Assembly (NCBI RefSeq): GCF_030010215.1
Contig: NZ_JASCRR010000005.1
Span: 216,314-280,313 of the forward strand
DNA from: Tianweitania sp. UT-5YL-CI-8
GTDB taxonomy: Bacteria > Pseudomonadota > Alphaproteobacteria > Rhizobiales > Rhizobiaceae
Length of the DNA: 64,000 nucleotides
Direction of reading: 5' to 3'
Shown: piece by piece, positions 26,568-34,876 of the stretch
Position numbering within the stretch: the stretch's first letter is position 1
How the letters are laid out: each line of letters starts with the position of its first letter
Program-made: the position numbers and the translations under genes
The notes under the pieces: generated by a model
Database searches by the model: none
Seen by the model: the letters and a program-made list of their open reading frames with translations, nothing else
Told to the model about the DNA's origin: nothing

Positions 26568-29500
26568 ATGCACATCCTGACCACATCCTCGGCGTCGCTC
26601 GACGAGCTCGTCGAGCCGGTCGACCTGCGCCAGACGCCGGCGGATGTGGTGGCGCTGTCGTTCAGCGACAGCGACCTGGCGGGAATGGCCGCCGCATGGA
26701 AAGCACAGGCCGCCCTGCCCGCGATGCGGCTGGCCGCGCTGCGCGATCTTCGGCATCCGATGTCGGTCGATCTCTGGATCGATGCGGTCGCAAGCCACGC
26801 CAAGGTGATACTGGTCCGCATCCTGGGCGGCTACGACTGGTGGCGCTATGGTTGCGACCAGCTCGCCGCCCTTGCCCGCGAAAAAGGCATCAAGCTCGCG
26901 CTGCTGCCCGGCGAATGCCGCGACGAGGATGTGCGGCTGATCGAACTCTCGACGCTGCCGCGCGAGGAGTTGGACGGCCTGCTCGGCTATTTCCGCGAGG
27001 GCGGGCCGGACAATATGCGCGGACTGGTGCGCCGGCTGGGCGGATTGGTGGATGGCAGCGCTACTCAGGCGGATGACGCTGTTTCGGTGCCGAAGGCGGG
27101 GTTTTATGAGCCGGAATGGGGGGGTGAGGATAAAGCCCCCGTCATCCCCATCCTGTTCTACCGCTCCATGCTCCTAGCCGCCGATGTCGCGCCCATCGAC
27201 GCGCTGGCGGAAGCACTGCGCGCGCAAGGCCTGACGCCGGTGCCGATCTTCGTGTCCAGCCTGAAGGACGCGGCGTCGCTGGCCTTTGTCGAGCAGGCGC
27301 TGAAGGATTTGTCGCCCCCCGCCATCGTCACCGCCACAGCCTTTGCGGCGGGTGCGGAACCTGGCACAGAGACGCTGTTCGACCGCGCCGGCGTGCCGGT
27401 GTTCCAGGTCATCGTCGCCACCACGCGCCGCGAAGCGTGGGAAAAAAGCCCGCGCGGCCTGGGACCGGCCGACCTCGCCATGCATGTCGTGATGCCGGAA
27501 CTCGACGGCCGCATTCTCGCGGGCGCGGTGTCGTTCAAGGACGAGACCGCTGAGGACGCCGATCTCGGCATTCGCCCGCTCGCCAATCGGCCCGAGCCGG
27601 GGCGCGTCGAACAGGTCGCCAAACGCATCGCCGCCATGGTGCGGCTGATCGATACGCCGCGTGCGGACCGGCGCATCGTCATTCTGCTGCCCGACTATCC
27701 CAGCGCGCCGGGCCGCACCGGCTACGCTGTCGGCCTCGACGTCCCCAACAGCGTGCTGGCGATGATTCGGGATCTGAAGACGCAAGGCTATGCCGTTGAC
27801 GGGATTCCGGAATCGGCGCGGGATTTGCTGGATTTGCTAGACTGTGGCGGAGAAGGAATTACGGCGGAAGATTATGCGGGGTTGTTTGGGGACTTGCCCG
27901 ATCCGGTGAAGGAAGCTGTGGAGGGAGCGTGGGGTGCAGTTGAAGCCAACACCCAAGCTTGGCGCGCCATGTTGCCCCCCTCTGTCCTGCCGGACATCTC
28001 CTCCGCAAGGGGGGAGATTAGCAACTTCACACTTGCCGTCTCTGGCAGCTCGGACACCATGCAGCAGAGCGATGGGGCCATGTCATCCTATGGCACCCCC
28101 CCTCACCCGGCCTCCGCTACGCTCGGCCACCCTCTCCCCGCTGGGGAGAGGAGAGCGGTCGACGCTGCGCCAGTCTCTTCTCCCCAGCGGGGAGAAGGTG
28201 GCCCGAAGGGCCGGATGAGGGGGTCTTCGACCAATGACGCGGCGGACTTCTCCTTCCGCGCTGCCACCTTCGGCAATGTCACCGTCGCCCTCGCCCCGGA
28301 TCGCGGGCAATCCGCCGACCGTCGCGCCGATTACCACGACCCGACCCTGCCGCCGCGTCATGAACTGCTCGCCTTCGGGCTCTGGCTGCAGCACAGGCTG
28401 GCCGCCCACGCCATCGTGCATGTCGGCGCGCATGGCACGCTGGAATGGCTGCCGGGCAAGGTTGTGGCGCTTTCCGACACATGCTTTCCCGAAATCGTCA
28501 CCGGCGGGTTGCCGGTCGTCTATCCGTTCATCGTCTCCAACCCCGGCGAGGCAGCCCAGGCCAAGCGCCGCATCGCCGCCGTCACGCTCGGCCACCTGCC
28601 CCCGCCCATGGCCGCGGCCGGACTGGACGAGCATCAGCAACGCCTCGAGCGGCTGGTCGACGAATACGCCCAGGCCGACGGGTTGGACCGCCGCCGCCGC
28701 GACCGTCTCGCCAAGCTGATCGTGGAGACGGCGGCACAGACCGGCCTTGCGGCGGATGCGGGCGTGGCCAACACCGACGCGCCCGACGAAGCGCTGCGCC
28801 GCATCGATGCCTGGCTGTGCGACCTCAAGGATTTCGCGGTTAAGGATGGGCTGCACGTCTATGGCGCAGCCCCCGAGGGCGAGACCGATGCGGCGCGGCT
28901 GGCCAGCGCAGAGGCCGAACGCGCAACCCTGGTCGATGCACTCGACGGCCGGCATATCGCCGCCGGCCCTTCCGGCGCACCGGCGCGCGGCCGCACCGAC
29001 GTGCTGCCGACAGGCCGCAATCTGTTCACCGCCGACCCGCGCACCATGCCGACGCCGACCGCCTTCGATCTTGGCAAGGCAGCCGCCGACGAGGTGGTGG
29101 TCAGCTACATGCAGAGCCATGGCGATTGGCCGCGCGCGCTGGTCATCGACCTGTGGGGGAGCGCTTCGCTGCGCACCGGCGGCGAGGAAATCGCCCAGGG
29201 ACTGGCGCTGATGGGCTGCCGGCCGCAATGGGACGCCGCTACAGGCCGCGTCACCGGCATTGAGGTGCTGCCGCCTGCCAGCCTCGGCCGGCCGCGCATC
29301 GATGTGACGTTCCGCATTTCCGGCCTGTTCCGCGACATGTTCCCGACCCAGATCGCGCTGATGGATGCGGCAGCCGCAGCCGTTGCCGCCCGCGACGAGG
29401 ACAGTTCCGAAAACCCGCTCGCCGCCGAAACCCGCAAGGCGGGCAAGCCTTTGCCGCGCATCTTCGGCTCGTCGCCCGGCACCTACGGTTCGGGCGCGGA

Positions 29501-30164
29501 AGATCTGCTCGCCAGCGGGCGGTGGGAAAGCCGCGACGAAATCGGCCGCGCCTATCTCGATGCCGCCTCGCATGCCTATGGCGGCGCGCATGGCGACGGC
29601 ACAGTAGCGCCCGGAGGCTTCGCGGCCCAACTCGCCGACGCCGATCTTCTCGTGCATACCGGCGACGATCCCGGCCGCGACATTCTCGAAGGCTCAGCCG
29701 ACGTCGCTTTCATCGGAGGCTTTTCGGCAGCCATTGCAGCCCTTGGCGGCAAGGCGGACGTCATCGTGCTCGACACCACCGATCCGAATAAGCCAAGGCC
29801 GCGCTCGGTCAGCGAAGCGGTGGCGCGCGTGGTGCGGGCGCGCGCCGTCAACCGTCGCTTCATCGACGGCCAGATGCGCCACGGCCCGCGCGGCGCTTCC
29901 GAATTCGCCGAGACGGTCGACCGGCTGATCGGCTTTGCCGAGACCACCCATGCCATTCCCTCGGCGCTGATCGGCGCGGTCTACGACGCCTATGTCGCGG
30001 ACGAGACCGTCCGCACGTTTATGCTGCGCGAGAACCCCAAGGCCGCAGCCTTCATCGCCGAGCGCTTCGCCTCTGCTCGTCGGCGCGGGCTGTGGCACCC
30101 GCTGCGCAACTCGGTGGACGACGACCTCGCCGCCCTGATCGCGGAAGCGAAGGAGGCGGCATGA
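26568..30164 (+). CDS. cobN: Aerobic cobaltochelatase subunit CobN, with in-frame palindromic-element insert
   Basis: The 1198-aa large subunit that inserts cobalt into hydrogenobyrinic acid a,c-diamide together with CobS/CobT-type AAA proteins (not in this window). Family landmarks: RILGGYDWWRYGCDQLAALA near residue 86, VAPDRG-like ALAPDRGQSADRRADYHDP near 575, VHVGAHGTLEWLPGKVVALS near 620, and FRISGLFRDMFPTQIALMDA near 915. Residues about 470-552 are encoded by two palindromic elements and read PPSVLPDISSARGEI and [20 protein letters not shown]; this part is not related to CobN and should form a disordered loop. The frame is unbroken. The end overlaps cobG (ATGA). Confidence 0.94.
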   Translation: MHILTTSSASLDELVEPVDLRQTPADVVALSFSDSDLAGMAAAWKAQAALPAMRLAALRDLRHPMSVDLWIDAVASHAKVILVRILGGYDWWRYGCDQLAALAREKGIKLALLPGECRDEDVRLIELSTLPREELDGLLGYFREGGPDNMRGLVRRLGGLVDGSATQADDAVSVPKAGFYEPEWGGEDKAPVIPILFYRSMLLAADVAPIDALAEALRAQGLTPVPIFVSSLKDAASLAFVEQALKDLSPPAIVTATAFAAGAEPGTETLFDRAGVPVFQVIVATTRREAWEKSPRGLGPADLAMHVVMPELDGRILAGAVSFKDETAEDADLGIRPLANRPEPGRVEQVAKRIAAMVRLIDTPRADRRIVILLPDYPSAPGRTGYAVGLDVPNSVLAMIRDLKTQGYAVDGIPESARDLLDLLDCGGEGITAEDYAGLFGDLPDPVKEAVEGAWGAVEANTQAWRAMLPPSVLPDISSARGEISNFTLAVSGSSDTMQQSDGAMSSYGTPPHPASATLGHPLPAGERRAVDAAPVSSPQRGEGGPKGRMRGSSTNDAADFSFRAATFGNVTVALAPDRGQSADRRADYHDPTLPPRHELLAFGLWLQHRLAAHAIVHVGAHGTLEWLPGKVVALSDTCFPEIVTGGLPVVYPFIVSNPGEAAQAKRRIAAVTLGHLPPPMAAAGLDEHQQRLERLVDEYAQADGLDRRRRDRLAKLIVETAAQTGLAADAGVANTDAPDEALRRIDAWLCDLKDFAVKDGLHVYGAAPEGETDAARLASAEAERATLVDALDGRHIAAGPSGAPARGRTDVLPTGRNLFTADPRTMPTPTAFDLGKAAADEVVVSYMQSHGDWPRALVIDLWGSASLRTGGEEIAQGLALMGCRPQWDAATGRVTGIEVLPPASLGRPRIDVTFRISGLFRDMFPTQIALMDAAAAAVAARDEDSSENPLAAETRKAGKPLPRIFGSSPGTYGSGAEDLLASGRWESRDEIGRAYLDAASHAYGGAHGDGTVAPGGFAAQLADADLLVHTGDDPGRDILEGSADVAFIGGFSAAIAALGGKADVIVLDTTDPNKPRPRSVSEAVARVVRARAVNRRFIDGQMRHGPRGASEFAETVDRLIGFAETTHAIPSALIGAVYDAYVADETVRTFMLRENPKAAAFIAERFASARRRGLWHPLRNSVDDDLAALIAEAKEAA
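27975..28020. repeat. Palindromic mosaic element, family A half-site, inside cobN
   Basis: CCCCCCTCTGTCCTGCCGGA followed by CATCTCC and GCAAGGGGGGAGATTA, the left arm of the element seen complete at 30812-31047 and 34663-34817. Read in the cobN frame it encodes PPSVLPDISSARGEI. About 75 bp of other sequence separate it from a family B element, so two events appear to have stacked here. Confidence 0.85.
28096..28223. repeat. Palindromic mosaic element, family B, inside cobN
   Basis: The left arm has CCCCCCTCACCCGGCC and CTCTCCCCGCTGGGGAGAG; the right arm has TTCTCCCCAGCGGGGAGAA then TGGCCCGAAGGGCCGGATGA and GGGGG. Local hairpins and a long-range inverted repeat are both possible. The copy keeps the cobN frame. 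Confidence 0.88.
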
Positions 30165-31705
30165 CCCCGTTTGCGCGCCGTGGCGCCTGCCCGGCTTTGT
30201 CGACCCCGATGCAGACCGGCGACGGGCTTCTCGTGCGGCTCAACCCGGTTACTGGAGAGATATCGCCCAAGCAATTGAATGGACTCTGTTTATCCGCTTC
30301 CGCCCATGGCAACGGCATCATCGAGGTCACCGCGCGCGGCAGCCTGCAGATCAGGGGGCTGACGGAGGACAGCGCGGCAGCCCTGGCGGAAGACGTAAAC
30401 GCGCTGGGCATCGAAGCCCGCACCGGCGTGCCGGTCGAAACCGGGCCGCTGGCTGGGCTCGATCCGGCTGAGACCTCCGATGCGCGACAGCTGGCGGAGC
30501 GTATCCGCAAAAGCGTTGCCGAGGTGGGTCTGGCGACGCGGCTGGGTCCGAAAGTCTCGGTGATCGTCGATGGCCGCGGGGCGTTTTGCCTCGATGAGAT
30601 CATCGCCGATGTCCGGCTGGTGGCGGAACGGGAGGGTTGGCGGCTGGCGATCGGCGGGGATGCAAAGACAGCGCGGGAGTGCGGGGGATTCGGCGAGGAC
30701 GGCGCGGTTGAGGCGACGCTTATGGTGCTGGAAGAAGTGGCGGCGAGAGGAAGGGAAGCGCGGGCGAAGGACTTGACAAGCATCGGCTTAGAAGGCCGGT
30801 GCTCGACGTCACCCCCCTCTGTCCTGCCGGACATCTCCCCCGCAAGGGGGGAGATTAAGCCGTCGCGTCGGCTTTCGCTAATCGCAAACGTTGCAGAACA
30901 GGCGAGGAGTGTAGAACTGCCGATCTCCCCCCTTGCGCGGAGTGAGGAGCGGTCCACGCAGCGGACAAAAAGCCAACGATTTGGCTTTTCGAACGACGAA
31001 CGCCCGGAGCGCGAGCGTAGCGCCGGGTCCGGCAGGACAGAGAGGGGCGACGTAGAGCGCCCGGCGTCCCTTGGCCTGCTCAATCTAAACAATACCGCCA
31101 CCGCCCTTTCCATCGCCCTGCCCTATGGCAGCATGGACGCCGCCGATATCGCGGCCTTCGGAGAGGCAGCACAGGCCCTTGGCGCCACCGGCATCCGCCC
31201 CGCCCCGCCCCGCGTGCTAATAGTACTGGGCCTGGATGCGGCCGGCTGCGAGAAACTCAAGACCACCGCATCGCAACTCGGCTTCATCACAAACCCCGCC
31301 GATCCGCGCCTGCGCATCGCCGCATGCCCCGGCGCGCCGGCCTGCGCCTCGGGCCATTTCGATACCCGCGCCGTGGCCCAGGAAGCCGCATCCGGTGCCG
31401 CCGAATTGCTCGACGGTTCGATGACCCTGCACATTTCAGGCTGCGCCAAGGGCTGCGCGCACCCGACGCCGGCGGCACTGACTTTGGTGGGCGGCGAAAA
31501 CGGCGTCGGTTTTGTCGTTGCCGGAACCGCGAAAGGGCTTCCGGCGCATTACACCGCACGATATGAAGCCGCCGAAACACTGGCGCGGCTGGCAGCCACG
31601 CTGCGGGCGCAGCGCAGGGCCGGGGAGACGGCGGCAGCCTGCCTTGCCCGACTCGGCCCGGCGGCGCTGCCACCAGGCCAAACGACGACACAGGAAAGAG
31701 CATGA
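30161..31705 (+). CDS. cobG: Precorrin-3B synthase CobG, with in-frame palindromic-element insert
   Basis: A 514-aa iron-sulfur monooxygenase of the nitrite/sulfite reductase-like family that converts precorrin-3A to precorrin-3B in the aerobic route. The N-terminal half has NPVTGEISPKQLNGL and EVTARGSLQIRGL; the cluster cysteines lie in the C-terminal half in CPGAPACASGH (about residue 389) and CAKGCAHP (about 427). Residues about 217-296 derive from a palindromic element (PPSVLPDISPARGEI and following), placed between the two halves where a linker is expected. The frame is intact, so an active enzyme is plausible. ATGA overlaps at both ends. Confidence 0.92.
   Translation: MTPFARRGACPALSTPMQTGDGLLVRLNPVTGEISPKQLNGLCLSASAHGNGIIEVTARGSLQIRGLTEDSAAALAEDVNALGIEARTGVPVETGPLAGLDPAETSDARQLAERIRKSVAEVGLATRLGPKVSVIVDGRGAFCLDEIIADVRLVAEREGWRLAIGGDAKTARECGGFGEDGAVEATLMVLEEVAARGREARAKDLTSIGLEGRCSTSPPSVLPDISPARGEIKPSRRLSLIANVAEQARSVELPISPLARSEERSTQRTKSQRFGFSNDERPERERSAGSGRTERGDVERPASLGLLNLNNTATALSIALPYGSMDAADIAAFGEAAQALGATGIRPAPPRVLIVLGLDAAGCEKLKTTASQLGFITNPADPRLRIAACPGAPACASGHFDTRAVAQEAASGAAELLDGSMTLHISGCAKGCAHPTPAALTLVGGENGVGFVVAGTAKGLPAHYTARYEAAETLARLAATLRAQRRAGETAAACLARLGPAALPPGQTTTQERA
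30812..31047. repeat. Palindromic mosaic element, family A, inside cobG
   Basis: The outer arms CCCCCCTCTGTCCTGCCGGA and TCCGGCAGGACAGAGAGGGG are inverted repeats. The interior holds GTCGGCTTTCGCTAATCGCA, which is the reverse complement, with small differences, of the interior of the copy at 34663-34817; the two copies are thus in opposite orientation. A further 80-90 bp segment near 30950-31026 containing an AAAAGCCAA/TTTGGCTTTT hairpin is absent from the other copies and may be a nested insertion. Confidence 0.88.
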
Positions 31706-32334
31706 CCGCCTACGACTACATTCACGACGGACAGGCGATCTACGAGCGCTCCTTTGCCATCATCCGTTCGGAAGCGGACCTTGCGCGCTTTTCCGACGCC
31801 GAGGCCGATGTCGCGATCCGCATGATCCATGCCTGCGGCATGGTCGAGGCAGCGCAGCATTTCATCTTCTCCGAAGGCTTCGTTACCGCCGCGCGCGCAG
31901 CCCTTCAGGCCGGCGCGCCAATCCTTTGCGACGCCGAGATGGTGGCGCGTGGCGTCACCCAGGCGCGCCTGCCGGCCAAGAACGAGGTGATCTGCACCCT
32001 GCGCGACCCGCGCACGGCCGAGATTGCCGCCCGCATCGGCAACACGCGCTCGGCCGCCGCGATGGACCTTTGGGGCGAGCGCATGGCGGGCGCGGTGATC
32101 GCCATCGGCAACGCGCCGACGGCCCTGTTCTACCTGCTCGAAAAGCTGCGCGACGGCGCGCCCAAACCCGCTGCCATCATCGGCATGCCGGTGGGCTTCG
32201 TGGGTGCTGCCGAATCCAAGGACGCACTGGCGGAGGACGCGCATGGCGTGCCTTATGCCATCGTGCGCGGCAGGCTGGGCGGCAGCGCCATGACGGCGGC
32301 TGCGGTCAATTCCCTGGCGAGGCCGGGGCTGTGA
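31702..32334 (+). CDS. cobH: Precorrin-8X methylmutase
   Basis: A 210-aa enzyme that moves the C-11 methyl to C-12 to give hydrogenobyrinic acid. YDYIHDGQAIYERSFAIIRS opens the protein and the catalytic-histidine segment IRMIHACGMVEAAQHFIFSE is near residue 43; GNAPTALFYLLEKLRDG and IGMPVGFVGAAESK are family blocks. It overlaps cobG (ATGA) and the end touches cobI. Confidence 0.95.
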   Translation: MTAYDYIHDGQAIYERSFAIIRSEADLARFSDAEADVAIRMIHACGMVEAAQHFIFSEGFVTAARAALQAGAPILCDAEMVARGVTQARLPAKNEVICTLRDPRTAEIAARIGNTRSAAAMDLWGERMAGAVIAIGNAPTALFYLLEKLRDGAPKPAAIIGMPVGFVGAAESKDALAEDAHGVPYAIVRGRLGGSAMTAAAVNSLARPGL

Positions 32335-32339
32335 ACGCC

Positions 32340-33080
32340 ATGAGCAAAGGCAGGTTGATCGGCGTCGGCACCGGCCCCGGCGACCCCGAACTGATGACGC
32401 TGAAGGCGGTGCGCGCGCTGGCCGAGGCCGATGTCATCGCCCACTTCGCCAAGCGTGGCAACAACGGCAATGCCCGCACCATCACCGAGGCGCATTTCCG
32501 TCCCGGCGTGATCGAGCTGCCCTTGCTCTATCCGGTGACCACCGAAATCGACAAAAGCCACAACGACTACCGCTCGGCGATCACGGGCTTCTATGAAGAG
32601 TCCGCCCAGGCCGTGGCAAACCATCTCGACCAAGGCCTGACCGTCGCCGTGCTGTCGGAGGGCGATCCTCTGTTTTACGGCTCCTATATGCATCTGCATG
32701 TGCGTCTGGCGCATCGTTATCCCACCGAAGTCATTCCCGGCGTCACCGCGATGTCCGGCTGCTGGTCGCAGACCGGGCTGCCGATCGTGCAGGGCGACGA
32801 CGTGCTGACGGTGCTGCCCGGCACGATGAGCGAGTTCGAGCTGACCCGCCGGCTGGCCGACACCGACGCCGCCGTGATCATGAAGGTCGGCCGCAACCTG
32901 GCGAAAATCCGCCGCGCGCTGGAAGCCACCGGCAAGCTCGACCGTGCCGTCTATGTCGAGCGCGGCACCATGCCGACGACGCACGACATGCCGCTCAAGG
33001 ACAAGAGCGACGACAAGGCGCCCTATTTCTCCATCGTACTGGTTGCTGGCTGGACGGGCCGCGAAGAGGCCGAACTGTGA
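32340..33080 (+). CDS. cobI: Precorrin-2 C20-methyltransferase
   Basis: A 246-aa SAM-dependent tetrapyrrole methylase. GRLIGVGTGPGDPELMTLKA is the N-terminal glycine-rich motif; VAVLSEGDPLFYGSYMHLHV and EVIPGVTAMSGCWSQTGLPI follow. The ATG at 32340 is used here; a GTG at 32331 that overlaps the cobH stop (GTGA) would add three residues and is also plausible. The end overlaps the GTG of cobJ. Confidence 0.94.
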   Translation: MSKGRLIGVGTGPGDPELMTLKAVRALAEADVIAHFAKRGNNGNARTITEAHFRPGVIELPLLYPVTTEIDKSHNDYRSAITGFYEESAQAVANHLDQGLTVAVLSEGDPLFYGSYMHLHVRLAHRYPTEVIPGVTAMSGCWSQTGLPIVQGDDVLTVLPGTMSEFELTRRLADTDAAVIMKVGRNLAKIRRALEATGKLDRAVYVERGTMPTTHDMPLKDKSDDKAPYFSIVLVAGWTGREEAEL

Positions 33081-33841
33081 GCGGCCGTCTCGTCGTCATC
33101 GGGCTCGGTCCCGGCAACGCGTCGCAGGTCACGCCAGAGGCGAGCCAGGCGGTGGCCTCCGCGACCTTCTTCTATGGCTACAAGCCCTATCTCGACCGGC
33201 TCGACCTGAAGCCTGGCCAGACGGCAGTCGCCTCCGACAACCGCGAGGAAATCTCTCGCGCGCGCGCAGCCCTTGAAAAAGCCGCATCGGGCGCGCATGT
33301 GGCTGTCGTCTCGGGCGGTGACCCCGGCGTGTTTGCCATGGCGGCCGCCGTCTGCGAAGCCATCGAGACCGGCCCCGTGGAATGGCGCAGCATCGATCTG
33401 GAAATCGTGCCCGGCGTGACCGCCATGCTGGCGGTGGCCGCCCGCATCGGCGCGCCGCTCGGCCATGACTTCTGCGCCATTTCGCTATCCGACAATCTCA
33501 AGCCGTGGGAGTTGATCGAAACGCGTCTGAAAGCGGCGGCGGAAGCAGGTTTCGTCATCGCGCTCTACAACCCGATCAGCAAGGCGCGGCCCTGGCAGCT
33601 CGGCAAGGCGTTAGAGCTTTTGCGCGGGGTGCTGCCGGCAACGACGCCGGTCATTTTTGGCCGCGCGGCCGGGCGACCCGACGAGAATATCATGATCGCC
33701 GCGCTCGGCGAGGCGGACGCCGAACAGGCCGACATGGCGACCTGCGTGATGATCGGCTCGCCCGAAACGCGCATCATTACGCGCGACGGGCAAAAGCCGC
33801 TGGTCTACACGCCGCGCTTTTCGGCGGCTGGCCAGCGATGA
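33077..33841 (+). CDS. cobJ: Precorrin-3B C17-methyltransferase
   Basis: A 254-aa ring-contraction methylase with GRLVVIGLGPGNASQVTPEA, VAVVSGGDPGVFAMAAAVCE and EIVPGVTAMLAVAARIGAPL. GTG start at 33077 overlapping cobI (GTGA). The last 37 bp overlap the 3' end of cobK, which runs in the opposite direction. Confidence 0.94.
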   Translation: MSGRLVVIGLGPGNASQVTPEASQAVASATFFYGYKPYLDRLDLKPGQTAVASDNREEISRARAALEKAASGAHVAVVSGGDPGVFAMAAAVCEAIETGPVEWRSIDLEIVPGVTAMLAVAARIGAPLGHDFCAISLSDNLKPWELIETRLKAAAEAGFVIALYNPISKARPWQLGKALELLRGVLPATTPVIFGRAAGRPDENIMIAALGEADAEQADMATCVMIGSPETRIITRDGQKPLVYTPRFSAAGQR

Positions 33842-34572
33842 TCGATCAGGTCCAGGAGTCCCGCGATGGAAGCCGCACCCGGCACCTCGGGCAGCGCCGG
33901 ACGGTTGAACAGGATCACCGCGATACCGAGCTCGCGGGCCGCTTTGATCTTGCCATAGGTCGCCACGCCGCCCGAATTCTTGGCGACGATGGTCTCGATG
34001 CCGAGTTCGGTGAGCAGCGCGGCCTCGTCCGCTTCAGCAAACGGTCCGCGCGCCAGAATGTAACGCGCATTCGGAACCGCCAATGGCGGCTCGACGGGAT
34101 CGACGCTGCGGATGACATAGGAATGCTGGGGTGCTGTCTCGAACGGCAGAAGCTCCTGCCTGCCGAGCGCAAGGAACACGCGTTTCGGTTCGGCGCCCAG
34201 CGCGGCGACAGCTTCGTCGCCGCTGTCCACCAGCGTCCAGCGGTCGCTTTCGACCGGCTCCCAGCCGGGCCGGCGCAGGGCGAGAATGTCCACTCCGGCC
34301 ATCGCCGCGGCCTTGGCGGCATTGGCCGAAATCCGCGCGGCATAGGGATGCGTTGCATCGAGCAGCAGGTCGATGGCCTCGGCGCGCATATGGTCGGCAA
34401 GACCTTCCGCGCCGCCAAACCCGCCGACACGCACAGGAACGGGCTGGGCGACGGGATTTTCGGTGCGGCCGGCCAGCGACAAGGTGATGTCGAAGCCGCC
34501 CCGCGCCGCCAGCCTGCCGGCCAGTTGCCGCGCCTCCGTCGTGCCGCCAAGAATGAGAATGCGTGGGGTCAT
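33805..34572 (-). CDS. cobK: Precorrin-6A reductase
   Basis: A 255-aa NADPH-dependent reductase of precorrin-6A. TPRILILGGTTEARQLAGRL opens a Rossmann-like domain; LLLDATHPYAARISANAAKA and a late ETIVAKNSGGVATYGKIKAA block are characteristic. It is transcribed against the rest of the operon and must have its own promoter, presumably in the cobK-cobL gap. Its 3' end overlaps cobJ by 37 bp. Confidence 0.94.
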   Translation of the reverse strand: MTPRILILGGTTEARQLAGRLAARGGFDITLSLAGRTENPVAQPVPVRVGGFGGAEGLADHMRAEAIDLLLDATHPYAARISANAAKAAAMAGVDILALRRPGWEPVESDRWTLVDSGDEAVAALGAEPKRVFLALGRQELLPFETAPQHSYVIRSVDPVEPPLAVPNARYILARGPFAEADEAALLTELGIETIVAKNSGGVATYGKIKAARELGIAVILFNRPALPEVPGAASIAGLLDLIDHRWPAAEKRGV

Positions 34573-34662
34573 AGTGCGATCTGCGGGCCTCGTTCTTCTC
34601 GTCTATGGGGTCGAAAGGGGCTTTTCGCAATCGCTCCCCATCATCGTACTCGCTTTATGGCG

Positions 34663-34817
34663 CCCCCCTCTGTCCTGCCGGACATTTCCCCCGCGAGGGG
34701 GGAGATTAGCAGCTTCTGTCGTGGCGCTCTTCCCGTTGCGTTTGCGACTAGCGAAAGCCGACGTGACGGCTCAATCTCCCCCCTCACGGGGGAGAGGTCC
34801 GGCAGGACAGAGGGGGG
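34663..34817. repeat. Palindromic mosaic element, family A, between cobK and cobL
   Basis: Outer arms CCCCCCTCTGTCCTGCCGGA and TCCGGCAGGACAGAGGGGGG flank inner CCCCGCGAGGGGGGAGATTA and AATCTCCCCCCTCACGGGG, making a near-complete nested palindrome with a central ~80 bp. It lies in the divergent region from which both cobK and cobL must be expressed. Confidence 0.9.
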
Positions 34818-34876
34818 CAACGTAGGGCGAATTCGAATCCATACGAGCCGCAGCCATGCTCCATGGGGCATTTGCC

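Noticed and set aside
26568..30164. cobN as a pseudogene because of foreign sequence inside
   Set aside because: The frame is continuous across both palindromes and the conserved blocks on either side are intact.
30161..31705. cobG as a pseudogene or two separate genes
   Set aside because: One uninterrupted frame with both halves and all cluster cysteines.
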